Position numbers and translations under genes: made by a program
In this document: in pieces, positions 33,801-41,750 of the stretch
Numbering within the stretch: the first letter of the stretch is position 1
Layout: the number at the start of each line of letters is the position of its first letter
Source of the DNA: Yeosuana marina
Lineage (GTDB): Bacteria; Bacteroidota; Bacteroidia; Flavobacteriales; Flavobacteriaceae
Direction: 5' to 3'
NCBI RefSeq assembly: GCF_011762485.1
Contig: NZ_JAAKGI010000002.1
Coordinates: 186,001-250,000, forward strand
Length of the DNA stretch: 64,000 bases
The notes under the pieces: generated by a model
What the model saw: the letters and a program-made list of their open reading frames with translations, nothing else
What the model was told of the DNA's origin: nothing
Databases searched by the model: none

Positions 33801-34659
33801 ACCAACACCTGCTGGGGTACAAGTAGAGTTGGGTGAACTGGCATCCATTGAATATGTTCGCGGACCTCAGGTAATAAAAAGTGAGGACACTTTTTTAACG
33901 GGATACGTAATTTTTGATATGAATGAAGGCAATGCCGAGACCAATGTGGTTGAAGATGCGCAGAAGTTGCTAAAGGAGAAAATGGATTCGGGTGAATTTA
34001 AATTACCCGCAGGGGTAACATACCGTTTTACTGGGAACTATGAAAATCAAATCAGGGCGTCTAAACGGTTGATGTTGGTCGTGCCAATTTCATTGATTCT
34101 TATCCTATTGATTTTATATTTCCAATTCAAGAATTTATTGCCATCGTTAATGGTATTTACGGGCATTTTTGTTGCTTTTGCTGGTGGTTTTATTATGATC
34201 TGGTTATATGGACAGGACTGGTTTTTAAACTTCAAATTTGCTGGAGTCTATATGCGCGATCTGTTCCAGTTGCACACTATTAATCTCAGTGTAGCAGTGT
34301 GGGTAGGTTTTATTGCGCTATTTGGCATTGCTACCGATGATGGGGTTATTATGGGAACCTACTTAACCCAGGTCTTTGAAGAGGAAAAGCCAAATACCGT
34401 TAAAGGTGTAAGGACTTCTGTTCTGCATGCAGGGTCTAAAAGGGTACGGCCAGCAATGATGACGGCAGCTGTGGCCATTATTGCCTTGATTCCTGTCCTC
34501 ACGGCCACTGGAAAAGGAGCCGACGTTGTAGTCCCTATGGCAATTCCTTCCTTTGGAGGCATGCTGTTGCAAGTGATGACCATGTTTGTAGTTCCTGTTT
34601 TATACAGTATGTGGAAAGAACATGGTTTAAAGAAACAACAAAAAAACATACAATCTTAA
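30820..34659 (+). CDS. cusA: CusA-type copper/silver RND efflux pump, long form
   Basis: Proton-driven inner-membrane pump subunit that exports Cu(I)/Ag(I) with the adaptor and outer-membrane channel encoded next. At 1279 residues it is about 230 longer than E. coli CusA. The N-terminus (residues 40-70, WIERSPVPVDAIPDIGENQQIV) and the proton-relay helix GIAIAIGVMVDVGIVFTENI are conserved. IQTRLIMLSTGMRAPMG near residue 876 lines up with the region of the CusA three-Met site. Extra residues lie in the helices near 540-660 (added hydrophobic segments) and a periplasmic insertion near 770-830. First of a cusA-cusC-cusB operon, 10 bases before the TolC-family gene. Confidence 0.92.
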   Translation: MLNKIIRYFLENKLITFMLLFAFIIGGIVTAPFNWETSWIERSPVPVDAIPDIGENQQIVFTEWMGQSPQDIEDQITYPLTTALLGIPGVKTIRSNSIFGLSSIYIIFNDDVDFYWSRTRILEKLNSLPPGTIPDEVKPALGPDATALGQVYWYTLEGRDPKTGKPTGGWDPQELRTIQDFYVRYYLTATSGVSEVASVGGFLKEYQVEIDPDAMKANNVNVNMIMNAVKNSNLDIGARTLEFNKVEYLVRGLGYIKNLSDLEESVVTVHDNVPIRLKDVAKIQFGPATRRGGLDKSGVEAVGGVVVARYGANPQEVIHNLKKKIDEVAPGLPSKTLADGTVSKITIVPFYDRSGLIQETLGTLESSLSHEILISILVVIVLVLNLRASVLISTLLPVGVLMTFILMKFFNVDANIVALSGIAIAIGVMVDVGIVFTENIIRHLEMPENEHIGGKKLVQVIYVATVEVASAIMTALATTIVSFLPVFAMQASEGKLFRPLAFTKTFALVSSLFIGILFIPAIAQVLFSIKLDKRKTSRIFNSILIGFGIVFLVAYGSYIALALIAFGANNLLTQVPERTFLKNRIKLPYSDKIANYINIGITVLTVVYFLTIEWMPLGASNSTFVNFIFVIIIVGTVLGLLMTIVHFYSTVLAWCLENKWKFLSIPIIVVFFGITIWLGFGKTFSFMPNFIKDTDVWKSAENSFPGVGKEFMPALDEGSFLLMPTTMPHSGITENMEVIASIDKHMNSIPEIATSVGKWGRVNSALDPAPTSMYENTINYIPEYIIDADGRRVRFKVDKHDAFVLRDGTTYKYGKDEFRKITKEQLIEDEDGEYFRQWRPKIKKADDIWNEIVKHSKFPGLTSAPKLQPIQTRLIMLSTGMRAPMGIKVFGPTLESIEKTGFELENLLKEVPSINPSTVFADRVVGKPYLEMKLNRQAMSRYGLTIKDMQMQLSVAVGGKQLTTTVEGRERFPVRARYAREYRDNPDDLKKILIPTPAGVQVELGELASIEYVRGPQVIKSEDTFLTGYVIFDMNEGNAETNVVEDAQKLLKEKMDSGEFKLPAGVTYRFTGNYENQIRASKRLMLVVPISLILILLILYFQFKNLLPSLMVFTGIFVAFAGGFIMIWLYGQDWFLNFKFAGVYMRDLFQLHTINLSVAVWVGFIALFGIATDDGVIMGTYLTQVFEEEKPNTVKGVRTSVLHAGSKRVRPAMMTAAVAIIALIPVLTATGKGADVVVPMAIPSFGGMLLQVMTMFVVPVLYSMWKEHGLKKQQKNIQS

Positions 34660-34669
34660 ACTTAAAAAG

Positions 34670-35917
34670 ATGATAATAAAAATGTATAAAATAATTTTCT
34701 TTGGCTGCTTGTTGCTACTAAGTTTGAACACTTTTAGCCAATCAGTATTAGAAAATTATCTAAAAATTGCAGCTGAGAATAATCCTGAGTTAAAAGCATC
34801 GTTCAGTGATTATATGGCTGCCATGGAAAAAGTGCCTCAGGTAGGCACTTTACCTGATCCTCAAGTTGCGTTTGGTTATTTTATTCAATCACCAGAAACC
34901 AGGGTAGGCCCTCAAAGAGCAACTTTCAATTTATCACAAAGCTTTCCTTGGTTTGGGTTGTTGAGTGCTAAAGAAGATGTGGCCACTGAAATGGCAAAGG
35001 CCAAATATGAAGTCTTTGAAAACGCAAAATCCAATTTATTTTTTGAGGTGAAAACAGCTTATTACAACTACTATTTTATTGAGAAAGCTATACAGATAAC
35101 CAAAGATAATGTGGAGATATTGCAAGTTTTTAAACGACTTTCTTTGGTGAAAATAGAAGCAGGTAAAGCATCCATTGTCGATGAGCTCCGTGTGGAGTTG
35201 GAATTGAATGATCTTGAAAATCAATTGGCATTATTTTTAGACACTAAAGATGTATTACAGGTAAAGTTCAATAACCTATTAAATAGGGAAGATACATCAG
35301 AAATAATGGTACCAGAGCTATTATGGCAAGACGAAATTCCTCTAGATCAATTAAAAATGCTTGATGAAATTTATGTATCAAATCATCAAATTAAAAGTAT
35401 TGATCATAAACTTAATGCCTTTTTAAACCAAGAAATTGTGGCCAAAAAAGAAGGGCTTCCAAAGTTCAATATTGGATTAGGGTATACCGTTGTTGGAAAA
35501 AACCCATCGTCAATCGCTTCCGATAATGGTAAGGATGTATTTATGTTTCCTTCTGTAGGTCTTACCATCCCTTTATATCGCAAAAAATATAAGGCAATGA
35601 TTACAGAGGCGAAATATATGCAGGAGGCAGAAATTTCACGAAAAGAAGACAAAAAAAATACATTGGGCACCATTTATAAAAACACGCTTAAAGAGTTCAA
35701 TGATGGCAATAGGCGTATAGCTTTAAATGGAAGACAATCTGAAATAGCTAAAAAAGTTTTGGATGTTTTAATGACTTCTTACTCTACAAATTCAAAAGAT
35801 TTTGAAGAAGTCTTGCGTATTGAACGTCAGTTGTTAAAGTACGAATTGGAACAGCAAAAGGCATTGACCGATAAAAATGCTGCAGCAGCGTTTATGGATT
35901 ATTTAATAGGAAAATAA
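34670..35917 (+). CDS. cusC: TolC-family outer-membrane factor (CusC)
   Basis: Outer-membrane channel of the tripartite pump, 415 residues. A signal peptide (residues 1-24, ending NTFSQS) is followed by the two repeated coiled-coil and beta regions of TolC proteins (LENYLKIAAENNPELKASFSDY; later DEIYVSNHQIKSID and KALTDKNAAAAFMDYLIGK). The start may also be the second ATG at 34682. There is no lipidation Cys, unlike E. coli CusC. It is between cusA (10 bases) and cusB (8 bases). Confidence 0.9.
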   Translation: MIIKMYKIIFFGCLLLLSLNTFSQSVLENYLKIAAENNPELKASFSDYMAAMEKVPQVGTLPDPQVAFGYFIQSPETRVGPQRATFNLSQSFPWFGLLSAKEDVATEMAKAKYEVFENAKSNLFFEVKTAYYNYYFIEKAIQITKDNVEILQVFKRLSLVKIEAGKASIVDELRVELELNDLENQLALFLDTKDVLQVKFNNLLNREDTSEIMVPELLWQDEIPLDQLKMLDEIYVSNHQIKSIDHKLNAFLNQEIVAKKEGLPKFNIGLGYTVVGKNPSSIASDNGKDVFMFPSVGLTIPLYRKKYKAMITEAKYMQEAEISRKEDKKNTLGTIYKNTLKEFNDGNRRIALNGRQSEIAKKVLDVLMTSYSTNSKDFEEVLRIERQLLKYELEQQKALTDKNAAAAFMDYLIGK

Positions 35918-35925
35918 GAAACATT

Positions 35926-37821
35926 ATGAAAAAATATAAAAATTACATCATTGCAGCCGGTATTTTATTTATCGGAATCATTTTAGGAAATGTGTTTTCT
36001 GGAGGAGGTTCAGAGGGCGTACATAAAGACGGTGAACACAACCTTGTTCAAGATCCAGTAACAAAATTGTGGACTTGCTCCATGCACCCGCAGATTCGTA
36101 TGGAAAAACCGGGCAAATGCCCAATTTGCGGTATGACTTTAATACCGCTTGATGCAAGCTCTAATGCTAATGAGGAAAAAATTGCAGAAAATGAAATTGT
36201 ACTCACGGAAGAAGCTATTCAGTTAGGAAATATTCAAACCACATTAGTTGAAAAAGCAAGTGCAACAAAAGAAATTCGTTTACTGGGCAGAGTCCAACCT
36301 GATGAACGTAAGTTATTTTCTCAAGTCTCCCACATTCCGGGACGAATAGAACGCCTATACGTTAATTTTACAGGAGAGAAGGTGGTTAGAGGCCAAAAAA
36401 TTGTGCGTATTTATTCTCCAGAATTGATATCCGCCCAAAAGGAACTTTTTGAGTCAATAAATTCAAGGGACATCTATCCACAATTGTACACAGCAACCCG
36501 TAATAAACTAAAACTATGGAAGTTGACCGATGCTCAAATTGATGCCATAGAAGAATCAGGAAAGATACAAGAGCAAATAGATATTTTATCTGATTATACA
36601 GGCTATGTCATGAAAAGAGATGTGGAGTTGGGGGATTACATAAAAGAAGGAAGTGTATTATTTGATATTGCGAATTTAAGCAGTGTTTGGGTCATGTTCG
36701 AAGCATATGAGGCCGATATTCCATGGATACAACTTGGTAATGTAGTAGATTTTACCATCAATGCCATTCCCGGGAAAATGTTTAAAGGGAAAGTGACTTA
36801 TGTCGATCCCTTTGTGTCTTCAAACACAAGGGTTGCCAAAGTACGGGTGGAGCTTCAAAATCCATCAAATGCACTATTGCCAGAAATGTATGCAAGTGGT
36901 ATTATTAATGCCAAATTAACCAATGTTAAAGATGCTATTGTAATTCCAAAATCAGCAGTTCTTTGGACGGGTAAACGCTCAGTAGTATATGTAAAAGTTC
37001 CTCATGAAAAAACCATTTCGTTTGTATATAGGGAAATAACCCTAGGCCAAGATATGGGGAATTTTTATATAGTAAAAGATGGGTTAGTTGGTGGAGAAAC
37101 AGTGGCATCCAATGGTGTCTTTAGAATAGATGCCTCAGCCCAATTATTAGGTCAAAAAAGCATGATGAACCCAACTGGCGAAAAAGGAAACACGGGAGGT
37201 ATGGCAAATATGCCAGGAATGGACATGGGTGGAGATAAAAAGAAATCAGCTGGAGCTAATAAAATGACGGACGAGGAAATGAAAAACATGAAAACTTCAA
37301 AAGAGACAATGGATCCAATGAAAATGAAAAATGATGTTGACCATTCCAAAATGGATACTCGAATTTCTGTATCAAAAGATTTTAAAAGCCAATTAGAAAA
37401 TGTTTTCAATCAATATATCCTACTTAAGGATGCTTTAACCAAAGATGATGCTAATGCAGCCCAAAAATATGCAGGTGAACTCTTGAATTCCATGAAAAAG
37501 GTTGAAATGAAATTATTAACAGATATGGAAGCGCATAACCATTGGATGACCATTAGTAAAGAAGTAAATGCATCAGCACTTTCGATATCCAAAACAAATG
37601 ATATTTATAAACAACGAGACCATTTTAAGCATTTGTCTGCCCATTTATCAAAAGCCGTCAAACTATTTGGTGTCAACCAAAAAGTATATGAACAGTTTTG
37701 CCCTATGGCCGATAATAATAACGGTGCTTTTTGGATGAGTTTAAGCGAGAAAATCAATAATCCATATCTCGGTAAAAAGATGCTGACCTGTGGTGACACA
37801 AAAACAATAATTGAAAATTAA
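35926..37821 (+). CDS. cusB: CusB-type adaptor with metal-binding N-terminus and DUF3347 C-terminus
   Basis: Periplasmic adaptor of 631 residues. One N-terminal membrane anchor is followed by a heavy-metal-binding motif (residues about 48-75: WTCSMHPQIRMEKPGKCPIC) as in YHS-like HMBD domains. The adaptor core spans about 100-400 (VSHIPGRIERLYVNFTGEKV, DYTGYVMKRDVELGDYIKEG). A Met/Lys-rich linker (MANMPGMDMGGDKKKS) leads to a DUF3347 domain with FCPMADNNNGAFWM and MLTCGDTK. Fusion of both copper-binding ends to one adaptor suggests metal capture and delivery to CusA. Last gene of the three-gene pump. Confidence 0.9.
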   Translation: MKKYKNYIIAAGILFIGIILGNVFSGGGSEGVHKDGEHNLVQDPVTKLWTCSMHPQIRMEKPGKCPICGMTLIPLDASSNANEEKIAENEIVLTEEAIQLGNIQTTLVEKASATKEIRLLGRVQPDERKLFSQVSHIPGRIERLYVNFTGEKVVRGQKIVRIYSPELISAQKELFESINSRDIYPQLYTATRNKLKLWKLTDAQIDAIEESGKIQEQIDILSDYTGYVMKRDVELGDYIKEGSVLFDIANLSSVWVMFEAYEADIPWIQLGNVVDFTINAIPGKMFKGKVTYVDPFVSSNTRVAKVRVELQNPSNALLPEMYASGIINAKLTNVKDAIVIPKSAVLWTGKRSVVYVKVPHEKTISFVYREITLGQDMGNFYIVKDGLVGGETVASNGVFRIDASAQLLGQKSMMNPTGEKGNTGGMANMPGMDMGGDKKKSAGANKMTDEEMKNMKTSKETMDPMKMKNDVDHSKMDTRISVSKDFKSQLENVFNQYILLKDALTKDDANAAQKYAGELLNSMKKVEMKLLTDMEAHNHWMTISKEVNASALSISKTNDIYKQRDHFKHLSAHLSKAVKLFGVNQKVYEQFCPMADNNNGAFWMSLSEKINNPYLGKKMLTCGDTKTIIEN

Positions 37822-37845
37822 TAAAAACTTTAATAACAAAAACAG

Positions 37846-38394
37846 ATGAAAAATTTAAAATTGAAATCAGCAGTAATGATAGCTTTTATATTAAGCGTAT
37901 CAAATTTCACCTATGCACAGCATGATCATAGTAAAATGAACATGGAACACCAAAATAAAGATATGATGAATCACTATGGTAACAACATGGTTAAATTAAA
38001 TGATGAAAATTTAACTAAAGCGTATATGCACTATACCATGATAAATGAAGCTTTGGTAGAAACAAACGCCGCAAAAGTTCAAATGACTTCTAAAATGCTT
38101 GTTGAGATATTAAATTCTTATGGAAAGGCTTCAGATGCAGCACAAGTTGCCACACAATTGGCTTCTACTTCAGATATTAAGGAGCAACGTGTATTGTTTT
38201 CTGATCTATCCTCAGCATTCGAACCTTTATTAAAAGGAAACATCGTAGAAGGTGAAATATTTAAAACGTTTTGTCCTATGGCAAATAATGGCGGTTCATA
38301 TTGGTTTTCCAATTCCAATAAAATTGAGAACCCATATATGGATAAAGCTATGTCTGGCTGTGGTAGTGTAAAGGAAACATTTAAGCCCATCTAA
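37846..38394 (+). CDS. DUF3347 secreted protein
   Basis: A 182-residue protein with a signal peptide (MKNLKLKSAVMIAFILSVSNFTYAQ) and an early HDHSKMNMEH metal-like segment. The DUF3347 core ends with the family pattern FCPMANNGGSYWFSNSNKIE, NPYMDKAMSGCGSVK. The same domain is fused to CusB just upstream (24 bases) and is found again at 43699. Probably a periplasmic Cu-binding partner; exact role unknown. Confidence 0.8.
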   Translation: MKNLKLKSAVMIAFILSVSNFTYAQHDHSKMNMEHQNKDMMNHYGNNMVKLNDENLTKAYMHYTMINEALVETNAAKVQMTSKMLVEILNSYGKASDAAQVATQLASTSDIKEQRVLFSDLSSAFEPLLKGNIVEGEIFKTFCPMANNGGSYWFSNSNKIENPYMDKAMSGCGSVKETFKPI

Positions 38395-38405
38395 TTAATA
38401 GCAAT

Positions 38406-38449
38406 AGCTGGTTCCGTCCGTTTTATTACGAGTTTGGAACCAGCTTTTT
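38406..38449 (+). terminator. Hairpin and T run after the DUF3347 gene
   Basis: AGCTGGTTCC (38406-38415) pairs perfectly with GGAACCAGCT (38436-38445), a 20-base loop between, followed by TTTTT. It separates the CusABC-DUF3347 operon from the PII-like gene 19 bases later. The loop is long for a terminator, so a regulated attenuator is also possible. Confidence 0.65.
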
Positions 38450-38467
38450 AATCTTAAAATTAAAGTC

Positions 38468-38782
38468 ATGAAAGAAATTAAAGCATTTTTCCGCATAAAT
38501 AGAGTAAATGATGTAGCATTAAATTTGCAAAAAAACGGTTTTTGTTGTTTTAGCCTTTTTGAAGGCGATGGTTCAGGAAAACTTTCTGATCCGGATAAAG
38601 AATACCCAAGTTTAAGACATCCTTTTTTGCACTACAAGATTGCAAAATTAGAAATAGTGTGCAATAAAGAAGATGAAAATGCAATTGTTAAGATAATAAA
38701 AGAACATGCACATACAGGTAAAAGTGGTGATGGCTTAATCTATGTGACCAATGTAGAGCAAAAAGTAAGAATAAGAGATTAA
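38468..38782 (+). CDS. PII-like signal protein of a metal-efflux cluster, copy 1
   Basis: A 104-residue protein with the PII fold: MKEIKAFFRINRVNDVALNLQ at the start and a shortened B-loop region HTGKSGDGLIYVTNVEQ near the end. It lacks the T-loop tyrosine of GlnB, which is uridylylated, so nitrogen signalling is unlikely. PII-like proteins next to RND metal pumps are a known pattern (PII-NG type), of unclear role. A paralogue precedes the Fur gene at 62148. Its upstream spacer holds the hairpin at 38406-38449. Confidence 0.82.
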   Translation: MKEIKAFFRINRVNDVALNLQKNGFCCFSLFEGDGSGKLSDPDKEYPSLRHPFLHYKIAKLEIVCNKEDENAIVKIIKEHAHTGKSGDGLIYVTNVEQKVRIRD

Positions 38783-38790
38783 AAATAAGA

Positions 38791-38882
38791 CCTGTTAAGA
38801 AAAGAGCTTGGAAACCTTATAAAAATAATTTGTTAATTATAGTTTTTCAATTATTAAAAACGGGTTCTTTTCTTCAACAGGC
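38791..38882 (+). repeat. Long imperfect stem-loop between PII-like and lipoprotein genes
   Basis: CCTGTTAAGAAAAGAGC (38791-38807) is complementary, with few mismatches, to GGGTTCTTTTCTTCAACAGG (38863-38882). The AT-rich centre contains shorter repeats of AAATAATT type. No strong T run. It could be a terminator or a regulatory RNA element; see the matching structure at 44825-44887. Confidence 0.5.
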
Positions 38883-38904
38883 ACAATGATAAATTTATAG
38901 AATC

Positions 38905-39339
38905 ATGAAAACAAGTAGAAAATATTTATTTATAAGCGCATTATTTATAAGCGCATTTATAAGCAGTTGTAAAAATCAGGACAATAAAAAAGAACCAGTT
39001 GGCACCAATCAGATTGAAAGTCCAACAAAAATGATTTCAAAATCCGCTCAAGCAGCAAAAATAGAATCAAGTAAAGTGTGTTACGTCAATAATAAATTTA
39101 TGGGTATTGACCAAATTCCTGTTGTGTTTGAGGGAAAAACCTATTATGGTTGTTGCCCTGATTGTGTTGGGAAATTAAAATCCATAAGAGAAGTTCGGTA
39201 TTCAAAAGATCCTCTTACCGGAAAAGAAGTAGATAAGGCATTAGCTTATATCGTATTGTCTCCCCAAGGCAATAATGATGTTCTTTATTTTGAATCAGAA
39301 CAATCGTACAAAAAATATTTTAAATTTCATAAAAAATAG
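38905..39339 (+). CDS. Lipoprotein with TRASH-like metal-binding motif
   Basis: A 144-residue lipoprotein: signal with lipobox FISSC (Cys22). The mature part contains SKVCYVNNKFMGIDQIPV and TYYGCCPDCVGKL, a YHS/TRASH-like set of cysteines suited to copper or another soft metal. It resembles MlpB-type small lipoproteins of copper islands. It directly precedes the multicopper oxidase (39 bases), which suggests metal loading or sensing at the outer face. Confidence 0.75.
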   Translation: MKTSRKYLFISALFISAFISSCKNQDNKKEPVGTNQIESPTKMISKSAQAAKIESSKVCYVNNKFMGIDQIPVVFEGKTYYGCCPDCVGKLKSIREVRYSKDPLTGKEVDKALAYIVLSPQGNNDVLYFESEQSYKKYFKFHKK

Positions 39340-39378
39340 TTTAAATTATATAACAGAAAGATAAGAAAAACGAAAAAA

Positions 39379-41748
39379 ATGAAATCAATTTATATTATAC
39401 TTTTATTTTTATGGTCCTCATTCTCATTGGCTCAAGTTGGTACAAACGGTAAAGACAGAAAAGAAGAGGGACGACCTATAAAAGAGTATAATCTTACTTT
39501 AAATAAAAATAAAATGACCCTTGGTGGTGTTACTGCCAATGCCATGACCATAAATGGTAGTGTTCCTGGACCTACTTTAGAATTTAATGAAGGTGACCTT
39601 GCCATAATCAACGTAACCAATAAAATGGATGAAGAAACGTCTGTGCATTGGCATGGATTGATACTGCCAAATTTCTATGACGGTGTTCCTTATTTAACTA
39701 CACCGCCTATAGAGCCCGGTGAGACATTCCAGTACAGAATTCCAATTAACCAGTCAGGTACGTTTTGGTATCATTCCCATACACTTTTACAAGAGCAAAA
39801 GGGAGTTTATGGCTCTATAGTTATTCAGCCAAAAGAGAAAACCTTGGATTATGATAAAGATTTGGTAGTGGTATTGTCTGATTGGACCAATGAAAAACCA
39901 ATGAATGTACTACGTAACTTAAAAAGAGGGAACGAGTGGTATCAAGTTAAAAAAGGAACAGCAGTACCGTTGAGTAGGGTAATTAAAGAAGGTGCTCTGG
40001 GAGCACAGTTCAAATTTTGGCGGGACCGTATGGAAGGTGCAGATATTGCAGATATATACTACCCTGCATTTTTGTCAAATGGTAAAAAAATTGCTGAATA
40101 TCCAGAGTTTAAACCAGGTGAAAAAGTGAGACTTCGATTTATAAATGCTTCTGCCTCTACCTACTATTGGATGGATTTTGGTGCTGGCAACCCGATGATC
40201 GTTGCAAGTGATGGCGTTGATGTAACACCAATTCATAAAAACCGGTTTCTTTTTGCAATTGCAGAGACCTATGATGTTATAGTAACTATTCCGGAAGGAA
40301 TTTTAGAAATTACCGCCACAACTCAGGATGGTTCTGGTAATACCTCAATTCGCTTGGGAAGCGGAAAACTTTTTCCAGCAACTGTAATAGGTAGGCCAGA
40401 CAAAGTAGCCATGATGAAGCAAATGGCAAAAATGGATATGAAGATGGGTGCGCCTGCGATAGTTGGAAATAAAAAGAAAAAGACACCAGAGGTTTTGATG
40501 CAGAAATATGGAATGAAGATGGATATGAAAGATGGACAGATGAACATGGGTATGAATATGAAGAAGGATGAGATGAGGCCCAAGGAGGATGACCATATGA
40601 CTAGGGATAAAATGAAGGAAACGAAAACAGGATCGGTCTCAATGAGCCATACTGAAACCATGGGCAAAATGAAAGACCATATGAATAATGATATGCCCAA
40701 GATACAAAAAGATACAACAGCTTTTGATTACAATGTTCGTAAAACCTATTTCAACTATGATTTTTTAAAGGCCAAGGAAAATACCACTTATAATGCAGAT
40801 TTACCCGTAAATGACATCTTGCTCAATCTAACAGGAAATATGCAGCGTTATATCTGGAGTATGAATGGAGTGCCATTGTCCGAAACGGATAAGATTAAAA
40901 TTAAAAGTGGTGAAGTTACAAGGATTACGTTAAATAACCTTACAATGATGCACCACCCAATGCATTTGCACGGTCATTACTTTAGGGTGATTAATGAAAA
41001 TGGGGAGCGATCACCATTAAAACACACTGTTAATGTGCCACCGATGCAAAAAGTCGTTATCGAATTTTATAATGAAGAGTATGGCGATTGGTTTTTTCAC
41101 TGTCATATTTTGTACCATTTGGTAGGGGGTATGGCACGGGTGTTTAGTTATGATACACCTAGAGATAAAAGGATGACCGACTTTCCAGTTCAAAAACTTG
41201 TAGATGAAACAGATCGATACTACTCCTGGGGGTTGGCTCGTACAGGTTCAAACTTTAATGAACTCTTTTTAACGTCAAGTAATATTAGAAATGAATTTAG
41301 TTTGCGTGGCGAGTTTGATTATAGCCAAAACGCTGAAATAGAAGTAAATTATAATAGATACCTCAATGATTGGGTGCGTATTTATGCAGGAGTAAATACA
41401 GAAACATCAACACCAGATTCTTATGATACTTTTAATACAGTAGGATTAGTTGGTATTAAATATTTTACCCCATATAGATTTAATGTAGATGTGAGTATAG
41501 ATTATCAGTTGCGCCCAAGAATACGTATGGACAGAGAGTTATTGATTTTTCCAAGAATATTCCTAGAAGGCGAATACGAGTACAGAGCAGATTTTGGATG
41601 GGTAAACCATCTGGAGAATAACAAATCGTATCAAGGTGAAACCCAGTGGCTGGTTGGTGCGTCTTACATTCTTTCCCGTAATTTTTCCATACAAGGAAAT
41701 TATAACAATAAATATGGCTGGGGAGGAGGTCTATTAGTTCGATTTTAA
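39379..41748 (+). CDS. Multicopper oxidase fused to an outer-membrane barrel-like C-terminus
   Basis: Periplasmic Cu(I) oxidase of the CopA/CueO family, 789 residues. After a signal peptide (ending SLAQV) are the copper sites: H90-W-H-G93, WYHSH, then HHPMHLHGHYF at 525-535 and HCHILYH at 574-580 with a likely axial Met near 585. A Met/Lys-rich insert lies about 345-440, typical of copper-tolerance oxidases. Residues about 615-789 do not belong to the oxidase but resemble CopB, the outer-membrane copper protein: repeated amphipathic beta strands and a terminal aromatic residue (LLVRF). This joins two usually separate proteins. Confidence 0.85.
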   Translation: MKSIYIILLFLWSSFSLAQVGTNGKDRKEEGRPIKEYNLTLNKNKMTLGGVTANAMTINGSVPGPTLEFNEGDLAIINVTNKMDEETSVHWHGLILPNFYDGVPYLTTPPIEPGETFQYRIPINQSGTFWYHSHTLLQEQKGVYGSIVIQPKEKTLDYDKDLVVVLSDWTNEKPMNVLRNLKRGNEWYQVKKGTAVPLSRVIKEGALGAQFKFWRDRMEGADIADIYYPAFLSNGKKIAEYPEFKPGEKVRLRFINASASTYYWMDFGAGNPMIVASDGVDVTPIHKNRFLFAIAETYDVIVTIPEGILEITATTQDGSGNTSIRLGSGKLFPATVIGRPDKVAMMKQMAKMDMKMGAPAIVGNKKKKTPEVLMQKYGMKMDMKDGQMNMGMNMKKDEMRPKEDDHMTRDKMKETKTGSVSMSHTETMGKMKDHMNNDMPKIQKDTTAFDYNVRKTYFNYDFLKAKENTTYNADLPVNDILLNLTGNMQRYIWSMNGVPLSETDKIKIKSGEVTRITLNNLTMMHHPMHLHGHYFRVINENGERSPLKHTVNVPPMQKVVIEFYNEEYGDWFFHCHILYHLVGGMARVFSYDTPRDKRMTDFPVQKLVDETDRYYSWGLARTGSNFNELFLTSSNIRNEFSLRGEFDYSQNAEIEVNYNRYLNDWVRIYAGVNTETSTPDSYDTFNTVGLVGIKYFTPYRFNVDVSIDYQLRPRIRMDRELLIFPRIFLEGEYEYRADFGWVNHLENNKSYQGETQWLVGASYILSRNFSIQGNYNNKYGWGGGLLVRF

Positions 41749-41750
41749 TT

